A DNA stretch of 64,000 nucleotides from Isoetes taiwanensis. Its lineage: Eukaryota > Streptophyta > Lycopodiopsida > Isoetales > Isoetaceae. Below, in pieces: positions 31,800-42,091 of this stretch (its first letter is position 1; each line of letters opens with the position of its first letter). Location: the NCBI GenBank assembly GCA_021234155.1, contig JAJEKV010000017.1, positions 16,288,416 to 16,352,415 on the forward strand, in the 5' to 3' direction. The notes beneath the pieces were generated by a model. That model saw only the letters and a program-made list of their open reading frames with translations, was not told where the DNA came from and did not search any database. The position numbers were made by a program, and so were the translations under genes.

Positions 31800-34100
31800 G
31801 TCCGTTGGATCACGTAAGCCGATCCACGTCATCAACTGCATTGCTCGAACCTGGCCTTTCTGTATCAGACTCCTCGGTATCCTCGCTGTCGGCTGATCCG
31901 TCTGAGAATATGGCTTGGTCTATATCATCTTCGTCATCAACGAAGTGGGTACGTTGAATGTCTTCATCAACATGGCTTGCAGCATTTATTGCAAGCATCT
32001 CGTCCTCTTGTCTTGAAGCTGTCCTCTTCCACTTCGGAATCTGCATCCATGAAAGGAAACTGTAGCTTATCGATTGCGGATGTACCACTGTTACGATTCA
32101 ATAGCCGCCAGTTTGAGAAGTTGTATACAAGTTTGTCTGCCTTCTTATGTAGCAAGCGATTGCGGGTGACCTTTGTGTATGTACTTATAGGCACTTCAAT
32201 TCCTCTCACTTGCACTATTGGAAGATACCAAAGAGAGGATAGTCATTGCAATTGCACGCAAGGTATCGATAACTTGCCCATGGGCTTGCCACCATGCATA
32301 TGATTCCATATTTGGTTCCTTCTTATGACTCTCCGGTCGTCGTGAAGCTCTTCATCGCCCACCTTCCACTCGAGGTCTCGGTATTGAGTTAACTTCGGCA
32401 ATGAAAAGCTTGTAGTCCGAAATTTGTTGGGATAGAACATTTTTGCAACCTTCTTCAACGAGCCCATCACTTCTTTATCGTATGCTGGTCCATATCGTGG
32501 TTGTGTGGGTCTAAGGCATGCGCGGCGCCATGAAGATCACGTATGACTTCTTCCATCGTTCATTGAAGTCTACGAGTAGTAGTGCAGCGCTTAGCATTGT
32601 CAAATGGCGCATTGGGACCATCACGTTCTAGGAAGGATTGAATGGAGTGCCAACACCTCCGGACCTTTCCGATTGCTTGCCTTGAAGAATCAAGGGTTTT
32701 GATGGCATGACAAACGGGTTGCATGCACCTCACAACATTTTTACACCTTTCCAAAATGTCTCCCCCCAAGCATTTCTCGAAGGGCGGCAAACTTGTTTGT
32801 CGGTGTTTGGCGGCATTTTTCCGCTTCGCCTTCTTTCCCAATCAAAAACTCGTATGATTAAAGGTTGAGATAATCCAATCACGACACTTCAGCACTCTTT
32901 CAAGACGGATATAATTGGAACCAAACCGAAGTTTGCCCGGGATTCATGAGTGCTAGGCTCTTCCGAACGCAATGACTTGTAAATGGCATAAATTGCCGGC
33001 TTCTTTGTGATGAATTTTACAAGCCCGGCGCTTTACGAATGGGATCTTTGAACCACGTGTCTTTGTGAGAACCAATCCTTCAACAATAGGTTCAGGCAAT
33101 GGCATTGGCAACTAGTAGCATGCAACCCACGGAAATTGGCCTCGATGAATTGACCCGCTAGCTTGCAATTAGGCGCGTTATCCATTACAACTTGAAATAT
33201 TCTCTTGGTCCAAAACTCTCTATCACGGCCTTTGTTTTTCGAAAAATCCAATCTCCGGTCACTTGGTCAGTTTTGGTTTCTCACGGTTTTCAAAAATACT
33301 TCACCCCACGGATACGATCATGAAATTAATAAGATGGTCCTTGTTTACATTGCTCCAACCATCGAGTCACTAATGAAGCTGGCCGCGCGCCGGTCCTACG
33401 ACGACACAACTTCATCTCCACCCTCTCAACCATTTTTCCATGTATTTCATCAACCATCTTATTGTTGGCATTGTGCTTGTATGAAGGCGATCCTAAAAGC
33501 CCGGTCCTGCTTTGGCAACTTCTTGGAAGGCTTCTTTCATTGCTTTATGCTCGAAGAATATGTGGAGACACCCAAAGATATAAAATGCCTCTACAACCTT
33601 GATTGTGTCTTCTTCAATTGCTCGATGTTAAGCAATGATCAACCCTCTGTTGTTTAAATCTGTCTTTCCACTATTTCAATTGTCTCTATCATTCTCTGTT
33701 CTCCGTGCTTATACCTATTGACCCTAGTCAGCCCTACGTCGGTATCTTTGTCCCAGGGGTGGTATAGTTATCTTCGTCTTCCGCCCGCCCTGCTCTTGAG
33801 TATTAAGTAACTTCGTCTTTTTCTCATATTATTCTTCGTTTTGGCGTATCCCATCCGGTCGAGACAATCTCTCGATGGCATCCTTTCGCAAAGTCGCCAG
33901 ATGCGGTACAAGTTTGCGACAGAAGCGCCTCGTTCACGTAAGATGTGAGCTCGAATTCTTGTTGCAGAACCATTTACCGATGTGTATCCACAAAACACAC
34001 ATTCCCACTCATTTGCGCCAAACTCTTTCACAAACTCCCATTCTGGGCCTCTTTTAGACCCGCAACTCCAAGCATCAACCATGTGCACGAAAGTTTAGGT
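31800..34100 (-). pseudogene. hAT-family transposase (BED finger, DUF659, C-terminal dimerisation)
   Basis: On the minus strand, N-terminus first: a BED-type zinc finger at about 34050-33950 (ANEWECVFCG, then RIRAHILRERG). A DUF659-type catalytic segment lies at about 33200-33080 (VVMDNAPNCKLAGQFIE, LHATSCQCHCLNLLLKD). Further pieces lie at 32840-32560 and 32470-32240. The hAT C-terminal dimerisation region lies at about 32190-32100 (TKVTRNRLLHKKADKLVYNF, SNWRLLNR). A very acidic tail follows at 32000-31820 (DDEDDIDQAIF). Many frameshifts and stops break it, so it is not functional as read. It fits the element's CAGGG ends and 8-bp target duplication. Confidence 0.85.
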
Positions 34101-34639
34101 CCCTCGCGGGCCCCCCGCCACTGCGCACACGCGATCCCTCGCACCTCTAGAGGTAGATGCATGACCGCTGCCTGCACCTCCAGAGGTAGATGCATGACCA
34201 GTAGCCACCATTACTCGGACCCGGCTGACAATGTCTCTTAATCTGACTCCTTGATTACACGAACTAAAGGAAGACGTATATATGCAAAGGAGCAAGCTCA
34301 CAATGCATATGTTACGTCGACGTTCGCGAAAAGAATCAAGGGGGTTGGACGGACCCTATAGGATATTCTATGGAAGCGGATGCCAACCCAAGGTGGGAAA
34401 CCACCGGGACGGAGTAAACTCACGCTCCAAAGATCCAACGTCAGTCGCGGACTCCAAAAAAACGACACCTCAAAGGCAAACCGTTTCCCAAGGAGTATTT
34501 TTTGACTCAACTGGCGGTCCAACGCTCGAGGTGAATTCTAGGGCTAATCGTTTTCTTATATATACTATTAACAGTGCCACAAAACAGGCCAAACAGTGGC
34601 GCAAATATTTTTTTTGCTTAGTAAATCGGGCAAAACAGC

Positions 34640-35032
34640 TAGAAAATTTTACGTAGGCGAAAGCAACAAAACCGCGTACGCGAAAATATTTTCGCGTACG
34701 CGAAGATTATGTTTCGCGTACGCGAAGTTCAAATTATTTCGGCGACGCCGGAAAACTCTTAACAGCGTCTGTAAAAAATTCGGCGTGCGGGTGGGCGTTT
34801 TCGCGTCTGCGAAAAAATTGGTTTTTCGCAGACGCTGAATCAGTAATCTTCCAGCGTCTTTAAAAATATTTTCGCATTATGCGGTTTGTTGCTTTTCTGC
34901 GTGACGCTGAAAATTTCGACGCCGGAATTGTTTTCCGCCGTATTTTTTGCGTTTTATACGGCAAATTTGTGCCGTATCATTCAATTCATACGTATTCCGT
35001 ATAAAACGTACAGCGTATTGAACCTATCCCTG
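34640..35032. repeat. hAT right end: subterminal repeats and TIR
   Basis: Three or four copies of the palindrome TTCGCGTACGCGAA lie at about 34673-34722. GCGTCTG/CAGACGC words follow at 34760-34860, then CGTATAAA-type words, then the terminus ending CCTATCCCTG. The TTCGCGTACGCGAA cluster is present only at this end. Confidence 0.85.
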
Positions 35033-35900
35033 CTTCAGAACGCGGTATGGGCATTATGAGTTCACGGTAATGCCTTTCGGATTATCGAATGCCCCCGCGA
35101 CGTTCATGAGGCTCATGAACGACATCTTTAGGGAGTTCTTAGACACCTTTGTGATTGTATTCTTTGACGACATTTTGGTGTATAGCAGATCCCTTGAAGA
35201 ACACGTACAACACTTAAGGAGAGTGCTGGAAAAGTTGAAGAGGCACCAGTCGTACGCCAAGTTGTCGAAGTGTCACTTCGCAATGGAGAGGGTGGAATAC
35301 CTAGGGCATGTGATATCAGCAGAAGGAATTTCGACGGATCCTGCCAAGATTGAAGCAAATGGATTCAAAGGGCGGCGACCAAGAATGTGCATGAGGTCGA
35401 GGAAGTTTTCGGGCCAGCGTGGTACTACGTAAAGTTTGTGAAGAACTTTGCCAAGATAGCGGCCCCGCTAACAGACTTGACGAGGGCGGAGAAGGTGAAA
35501 GATTAGTCCTAACCCTGCCGGACCCAGAGAAGGATAAGCTTGTAGCGACAGATGCGAGTAAGATAGCTACAGGTGCAGTGCTCATGCAAGAAGAGCGTGT
35601 GGTAGCGTATGATTCCAGGAAGATGAACGACGCCGAAACGCGCTACCCCACGCATGATCAGGAATTGCTTGCGGTTGTCAGGGCATTAAGAATTTGGAGG
35701 CATTACCTTTTGGGAAGGAAGTTCCAACTGGATACAGATCATCAAAGCCTCCAGTATGTATTCACGCAACCACACCTCAACCCGAAAAGAGAAGGTGGAT
35801 GGAGTTCCTTGAAGAGTATGACTTTGATATAGTCTACAAGCCAGGGAAGCTCAATGTGGTAGCAGATGCGCTTTCAAGGCATCCCCTGACAACTAGAGTG
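35033..35900 (+). pseudogene. Chromovirus reverse transcriptase 3' half and RNase H
   Basis: Resumes after the h[19 protein letters not shown] leads to the catalytic FFDD at 35160-35171 ([11 protein letters not shown]), then [13 protein letters not shown] frameshifted connection follows, and then RNase H with VATDASKIATGAVLMQE near 35545, the catalytic-helix-like RYPTHDQELLAVVRALR near 35640, and TDHQSLQYV near 35735. The thumb/connection is damaged, the core motifs remain. Confidence 0.88.
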
Positions 35901-35987
35901 CATTGCAATGCAATTTCGACGCTCTTCAGCGACTTTGGTAAGAAGATTGAAGAGTCCTTGCCAACGGATGTGGATTTCAGGGAAGTA

Positions 35988-36089
35988 TGGGCGAGTCTCT
36001 CTAGGGAGGCTAGAACAGATAAAGAGCGGGAAGCCTATTGGGCGAGTCTCTCTAGGGAGGCTAGAACAGATAAAGAGCGGGAAGCCTTT
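35988..36089 (+). repeat. 51-bp in-frame tandem duplication in pol
   Basis: Two adjacent copies (35988-36038 and 36039-36089), each coding the 17 residues WASLSREARTDKEREAY or a near match. They lie in the spacer between RNase H and integrase, and the frame is kept. Confidence 0.92.
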
Positions 36090-36099
36090 AAACATTATA

Positions 36100-37478
36100 A
36101 GAAGGAAGGCAACCTGTTATACCATAAGAACAAGTTGTGCGTGTCCGAATCATCGGGGGTAAGGAAATTGATCCTCCATGACACGCGACAAATTGCCCAA
36201 TAGCTGGCCATCGCGGGATTCATGAAAACATATTTCAAAGTGCAGCAGCTATTATTGGCCAGGAATGAAGAAGCAGGTAGCTCGCTACATCAGGGAATGT
36301 CAGCTATGTCAGCAGACGAAGGCAGAGCAGCTTCGAATTCCAGGAGCATTAGAGCCATTAGCGGTGCCAAACGCTAAGTGGGAGGTGATCAGCATGGATT
36401 TCATCACAGGGCTTCCAAGAACAGTAAGAGGAAAGGATGCCTTGATGGTAGTGGTCGACAAGTTGTCAAAGATGGCACATTTTGTGCCTTGCAGGACCAC
36501 AGATACGGCTATGGATACAGCAAAACTCTTCACCAAAGAGATCTTCAGGCTTCATGGCATGCCAAGGGAGATTATCTCCGACAGGGATCCGAAGTTTATG
36601 AGTGCCTTCTGGCAAGACCTCTTTGCGACCATTCAGACGAAACTATCCATGAGCACGGCGTATCATCCTCAGACGGATGGCCAAACGGAGCGGACCAACA
36701 GGATTTTGGAAGACATGCTACGAAACTATGTCTGGAATAAGCAAGATATGTGGGAAGAATTTATTCACTTGGTGGAGTTTGCATACAATAGCACCAAGCA
36801 GGAATCATCCCAAATGTCGCCGTTTATGATTAATTACGGCTATCAGTGCCTAACTCCAGACACTTGGCACAATCCCGTGTCAAAAGTAGAGGTTTCGCAG
36901 CAGATGTTGGCCGATATGCAGCAACTCGTGGAAGAAGTTCGAGGATATCTGCTAGCAGCAAGAAGTCGGCAGAAGAGCATCGCCGACAAGCATCGAACAG
37001 TCAGAGACTTCAAAGTTGGAGATGATGTTTGGCTCAAGATCAAGGTGAAGCAGGCAAAGCTCAGGATCGGGAACTTGCTCCAAGGTGGGCTGGACCTTTC
37101 AGAATAGTCAAGAGAGTAGGTAATCAATCCTACAAGCTAGACTTGCCAGCACACCTAAAGATTCATAAGGTCTTCCACGTGAGCTTGTTGAAGAAGCACA
37201 CTCCAAATCCAGACGAAGTCTTGGACACTCCAACGTTGTTGGAAATGACAGAGGAGCAGCTGGAAATAATTCCAGAATTGATTCTTGATAAAGCTTTCAA
37301 GAAAACAAGGAGGTCGGAGTTCCTCCAATATTTGGTTAAGTGGAAACTCTTACCGGTGGAAGACGCGACGTGGGTACTTAAGAAAGATCTAATAAAGCAG
37401 TACCCGCAGTTTATGGAGCAATGGGACGGCAAAGTCATCTCCGAAGAAATCGGCTCAGGCATGTCGATTTGTGTGTAG
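36100..37478 (+). pseudogene. Chromovirus integrase and chromodomain
   Basis: A damaged HHCC zinc finger (its CQLCQ at about 36295-36310) is followed by the catalytic core in a long open frame (36265-37107). First Asp is in SMDFITGLP, second in SDRDPKF, and the Glu in TDGQTERTNR. A GPF-type C-terminal part follows in a shifted frame (RWAGPFRIVKRVG, SYKLDLPAHLKIHKVFHVSL). A chromodomain of about 50 residues lies near 37255-37420 (FLQYLVKWKLLPVEDATWV), closing at the TAG at 37476-37478. Chromodomains of this kind steer insertion into chromatin with histone marks. One frameshift near 37080 separates core and chromodomain. Confidence 0.9.
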
Positions 37479-37555
37479 ATTCATTCTTGTATAGTTAAGA
37501 TTAATCTACGCATGCAACCTATGCTAGGTATGGGTCGCATGCGTTGTTGGGTAAG

Positions 37556-37816
37556 AGCATGTTAGGGCCTACATGTTTTGGAAACTACCTGGAAAATACT
37601 CTAGGTAGTCAAAGATAATGATATATTTGAGTTCTTAACATCTTCTTGACATCACAAAGTACCTTACAACATGTATGTACTACTACTCTTGAACATAACA
37701 CAATTTCTTTTAGTCACTCTTGTAGTCTAGGTACTTTAAAATACAATTATATACTTGCACAGAAGTACACAGAAAAGTACCTTTTTGGTAATTTTTTATG
37801 TAGGCCCTAACATGCT
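37556..37816. mobile_element. MITE, 261 bp, 19-bp perfect TIR
   Basis: The ends AGCATGTTAGGGCCTACAT and ATGTAGGCCCTAACATGCT are exact inverted copies. The inside is AT-rich without coding. No target duplication could be assigned because the outermost bases are themselves palindromic. It lies between the chromodomain stop and the polypurine tract. Confidence 0.8.
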
Positions 37817-38634
37817 TTCACCCTGTTACCGATGATGGGACCACTACGGTGATCTCTAGGGCGTGGTGTAATGTCAATGTAGGCATGACCACGTTTTCGC
37901 TTGGGCGAGTGGAAGGTAGATTAGAAAGTCTACTTCTGTTCCACGGAAGTAGACGACCTCGAGAGAAAGAAGGTCATTAAGGAATGCACTGATAGGAAAA
38001 GCACCTCTAGCCCCATGTATGCTTTGATAGGAGGAATCAGGCCTTCACGCCCCATATACGGGAAGGACCTATCCTCCACGCTGGGCAACTAGGGTGTAGG
38101 CATGAGCGGCATATAGGCATATAGGCGCTGTCTCCACGGCCATAATGGAAGATTCACCCTCTTCCTACGCCGGGAGATTAGCCATGCATCCATGTAGATA
38201 GGTGGGGTGGTCACCATATAACCAAAATTTTATTAATAATTAAAATGGTACTAACATAGTGTCGACCTGCAGGCCAATAGAGTGCTCCGGAGGGCAAGGA
38301 GGTCAAGCTATGAAGACTTGCAACACAAATTTTGTTGGAATGTGTTGCAAGGAATGAAGAGTACCTCGAACAATAATTGTAGATATGAAATGATAAATTT
38401 TGATAAACTTAATTGACGTGATAAGTAAACTATCGAGTAACTTGCTTAAAGATGTTATGAATTGATAAGTTATTTCATAATATAATGGCGTATTAATGTT
38501 CTGAAAATATTACCTTAAGGTAATCTTAATAAATGTGTAAGTATTATAGTAGTTTATCGTATGTATCAGGTTGATTGCAGGTTAAGATGATCCCAAGGTG
38601 GGGAGAACCACGATGCTGCGGACAGCATCATTTC
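37817..38634. other. Chromovirus 3' non-coding region
   Basis: No gene recognised. A polypurine-like copy AAGGTGGGGAGAA at 38595-38607 duplicates the true tract 40 bp further on. Confidence 0.5.
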
Positions 38635-38647
38635 AAGGTGGGGAGAA
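38635..38647 (+). promoter_or_regulatory. Polypurine tract
   Basis: AAGGTGGGGAGAA ends directly at the TGTGACG start of the 3' LTR, as expected for the plus-strand primer. An identical word lies at 38595-38607. Confidence 0.88.
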
Positions 38648-40315
38648 TGTGACGTTCCAGGACAGTATACGGTCCCCGTAACGCATTATCGCATCTTTGC
38701 CGTCACGCCGCATTACCGCCACCGACTGACGTGTATGCCGACGTGTAGCCAAGTGGGTAGCCCTAGGGGGCAACTTGCTAAGAATGTGCATTAGTATTAA
38801 TGTGCACATTTACCAATGTACACATTAATGTGGGCACACATTTCCATGTGGACACTTTATGCCAAGTGGGCCATACCCAAGTGTGCAATTAATGTGCACA
38901 TTTACCAATGTACACATTAATGTGGGCACACATTCCCATGTGGGCACATCTTGCCACCTAGCCATTAAAGGCAAGTGGGCCCATTCCCAATTATCCCACA
39001 TGCCTAAAGGGGATAATTGGAAACCCTAGCCAACCCCTTGTCTATTTAAGAAGGGAAACCCTAACTTGCCCATTTTTCGTTTCTAGGGTTTTAGAGCTCT
39101 GTTTTGGCTGCCTCAAGAGCCAAAACCGCCTCCCAGACTCTGCCCGAGAGAATTGCACCATTAGTTTCCCTTGATTCGAGCGTTTCAGCAGGATGGTCGA
39201 ACTCAGGTCAGGAGGAGCCACTCAAGGATCAGGTATTTGGCCAATTAAATAGTCTAAACCCTATTTCAGTCATAGAATCAGTAGGTTTAGCCTATTAAAT
39301 TGCCCATAGCAGCCTTCTAGATCTCTAGATACCAGCCTCTAACTAAAGAACCTAACTCTATGATATAGATTAGATATAGTTCTTTAGTTCTTCTGTGATA
39401 TATATGGATGATGTATCTCTATGAACTCCTTGTATTGGGAAGGGGGGTAGAGACCTCAAGCTTGGTAGTAGATGCTCCTAGATTAGCCTCTCTAGCACAC
39501 TATAGATTCGGCCTGTGCACAAGAACCACACCTGGTTGTGGGTGAAGGGGCGGACCGGCTAAGAAGGAGATTCATGTTCGACTCTTGAACGATCCCTCGG
39601 TGTGTAAGGCCTACCGGGGATCATAGTGACTAGGTCTAATGGCTTACCACCGAAAGTGTGGGTAGGGCATGGACTCGACACCCGTGAAGTGGTGTACACT
39701 TTCCGGTGGGTTGGTCGAATACAGGCAAAGGGCCCTCTAGTCATCTTGAGTCAGCATGCGGATCTCGGAGGGAGTGATCCCTTCCCCGCCCCATCGGAAC
39801 TGGGAGGATGAGACCCAGGAATAGCCCCTTTGGCTATGCATCCGGCGGGCTACAGTCAGGTCCCGACACTTTTCAGCCTACTCTGCAAAGTGTGCACAAG
39901 AGGGGCGGATGGAGTGGACAACCCTATACCATGTTCATATGCCAGCCAAATCCATTGCCATGAATTCTGTTTGCAATGAACTCTGGAGACCCAAGCCGTC
40001 AGTCATCCCCTTGAGTCTGAGCCTCGGGTAGGGCTTCCCATATGTATTGTGCTCACCCTTGTTTATGCAGATGTGATGGACCACCCTTCGAGGTGGATAT
40101 GTGCTTATGTTATATACTGACATGTATGTTTACGCTTCCGCAGCTAGGTAGGCCCTGAGGGAGACGGGGTAAAATGACCCCTTCACTCTTCCCACTGGAA
40201 CCCGTCACGGTTGCAGTGTCATGTGGAGGGCCCTGTATCGACATGGAGCTGGTATGGGGGATGAACTCCTGTTTGTATACGGTGAGTGCACCGTATACGA
40301 ATAGGGGACGTCACA
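38648..40315 (+). repeat. 3' LTR of chromovirus (1668 bp)
   Basis: Partner of 16174-17848. It has the same U3 duplication (38796 and 38888, again 92 bp apart), TATTTAA at 39043-39049 and a CACA end. The first 100 bp (TGTGACGTTCCAGGAC...) are complete here but altered in the 5' copy. Confidence 0.93.
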
Positions 40316-40356
40316 GTGGACAGAGAAGGTGATCCCTTTCAAGTGATTGCTATGCC

Positions 40357-41263
40357 TCATGATGTGTAATCTGGAAAGGGTATCCCAAAAATGGAACAAG
40401 AGGTGATGGGGTGATTAGGTTGTATTGCACCAACTCGATCTGTCAAAAGGATGTCATCTGCCTGTGTGTGCATCATCTGGGTGAAAAAATGGGCTATCTT
40501 ATCTGTAGCAGGAAAGTCACTCGTTTCTTTGAGATCTACAATACGCAAGTTCAGGGCCGATGTGTGCTCTATGGGCCTACCAAGCTCAGTGGGACGTCTG
40601 CCTGGGCAGCAGGCAAACAAATCCTCAGGCGGAGGCTTTGTGAACATAGGTATTGTGTCATCATCCTGGGGCGTAGCACTCACATGCTCAAATGTTTGCC
40701 CTATGCTAGACACCAGTGGAACACTATTGAAATGCACTGAGCTGTGTGTGTGTCCTACAGACTATAGCAGTAACTCTAGAAGCTGCACAGCTTTCTACGG
40801 GCAACTGAGCATGGTAGAATAGATCGTGTGGATCCTAACAAGCATTTTCGGAGGCAGACAATGGATCTGAGAATCAACTCTCTCCAAGGAAGCAGCTAAA
40901 GATGCATCGGGAACGGATTGTGTATTCGGTTGCGACAGAATAGGATGTTGGGGACCAAAGAAGGGGGTTGCTTGGAGGTATGGCTCAATCGCGGGGTTCT
41001 CATATACTGGCACAAGTCCTAGTTAGGTTATTTGCTTTGTGGATCTCTCTGGCCATGGTTTTACAACTGGAGTTGATCGACTTGATCCGTGTTGTGGGCC
41101 GAAGTGGAGCAGATCGGCCTGTTTTATATTGTAGGGCTACAACTTCATGCTTGCGGGCGCCAAGGCAGCAAGCGGCAGCGAGAGAAATATTGTAGAAAGT
41201 GAGATAATTTGGGGACTTATAATAAGAATATCTACAATCTTCTTTTTTAAAAAGCGATGGCAT
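40357..41263 (-). other. Unassigned coding-like region, minus strand
   Basis: Three minus-strand frames, 41263-41000, 41013-40795 and 40737-40357 (126 codons, containing LNLRIVDLKETSDFPATDKI), look coding-like but match no family that I recognise. They could be pieces of one gene or of a LINE ORF1. No intact gene can be supported. Confidence 0.3.
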
Positions 41264-42091
41264 TGGTTTTCCTGTTGAGAACGCCGCATGTTACGCCGCA
41301 TGCCGCGTTCCCTCTCCCTCTTGCAGGATGCAGCAATACCAATTTTGAATTTTTATTTTTCGTCTACAGCCTGTCTATGCTTGCCTATCTACGTTTTGGC
41401 ATTCCGCCTCAGAGGGGCGCATGTAAGGTAGGATGCTGAAGCGTTTCAATTTTCATGCAGAATGATTATTTCCATTATCCTTCATTTTTTCACTTTGATT
41501 TTGCAGTGAGAACTATTTTCCATTTTGATTTTGCAGTGGGAGATTGGGCATCACCGTAATATCGGCCCATCACTCCAGATATATTGTTGGAGGTGATTTT
41601 TCTTCCAGATGATCACTTCTTTTTTTGTACGGTTTATTGAGCTTGAGTTTAGATTTTCGTCTTCTATCTTCAATTCTCAAGGGTACTTTTTATGGCCTCT
41701 GTTTCTTTCTGTTGTAAGTTTTGAAGTAATCCTTTCACCACGTTGGGCTCATTACTAACCGCCTAACACTACTCATTACTACCTAAATAAAGCGGCCCCA
41801 GGGTTAAACGTTTTTGCACAAACTGCCATAAGGTAATGATCTACAGAACAAAAGTGGTCTAAGAGATTAACTGCATATTATTCCTATTGAAAATAGGTCA
41901 TATTTAGCAGGTTATTCTCATAAATAGTTTGGTGTTATACATAATGAATGTGCTGTAGAAGACTGAGCAGGGTTTAACAAGGTTTAACAGGTTATTCTCT
42001 CTCGATCACATTAGGTCTTCGAAATTTTGTGCTTCTGTAATGTGGTTCAACGCATGTTGGAGGTACCTCAAGACAAGAAGATTTTCTGCCA

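Larger units (their letters stand above)
24562..35032 (-). mobile_element. 10.47-kb hAT transposon inserted in the chromovirus RT
   Basis: The left end reads CAGGGGATAGGTTCTATACG; the right end, reverse-complemented, reads CAGGGATAGGTTCAATACG. CAGGG ends are typical of hAT elements. The right flank CTTCAGAA (35033-35040) and left flank CTTCGAG (24555-24561) are a slightly decayed 8-bp target duplication. Rejoining the flanks gives the codons of the usual gypsy RT segment KTAF-RTRYG, which confirms the exact limits. It holds a minus-strand transposase (31.8-34.1 kb), a plus-strand unidentified cargo (25.98-29.35 kb) and a cluster of foldbacks (29.5-31.5 kb). Confidence 0.92.
16174..40315 (+). 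mobile_element. Ty3/gypsy chromovirus carrying a histone H3-like ORF; split by a hAT
   Basis: A full LTR retrotransposon in plus orientation. Order: 5' LTR 16174-17848, primer site 17850-17861, histone unit 17.9-19.74 kb, acidic-ORF unit 19.75-22.1 kb, gag 22.3-23.5 kb, protease and RT 5' half to 24561, a nested hAT 24562-35032, RT 3' half, RNase H, integrase and chromodomain to 37478, a MITE, polypurine tract 38635-38647, 3' LTR 38648-40315. Removing the hAT leaves about 13.7 kb. Both LTRs begin TGTG and end CACA. The five flanking bases are ACGGA (left) and GTGGA (right), so no clean target duplication. Gag and pol carry many stops and frameshifts. The C-terminal chromodomain places it in the chromovirus branch. 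Confidence 0.92.

Noticed and set aside
38260-38273. Vector polylinker (GTCGACCTGCAGGC)
   Set aside because: Only 14 bases match, and the flanks are genomic with no other vector sequence.
16169-40320. Five-base target duplication of the chromovirus
   Set aside because: ACGGA and GTGGA share only three bases. A 12-base word GAGAAGGTGATC occurs on both sides near the ends (16149 and 40322) but at unequal distance, so I treat it as chance.
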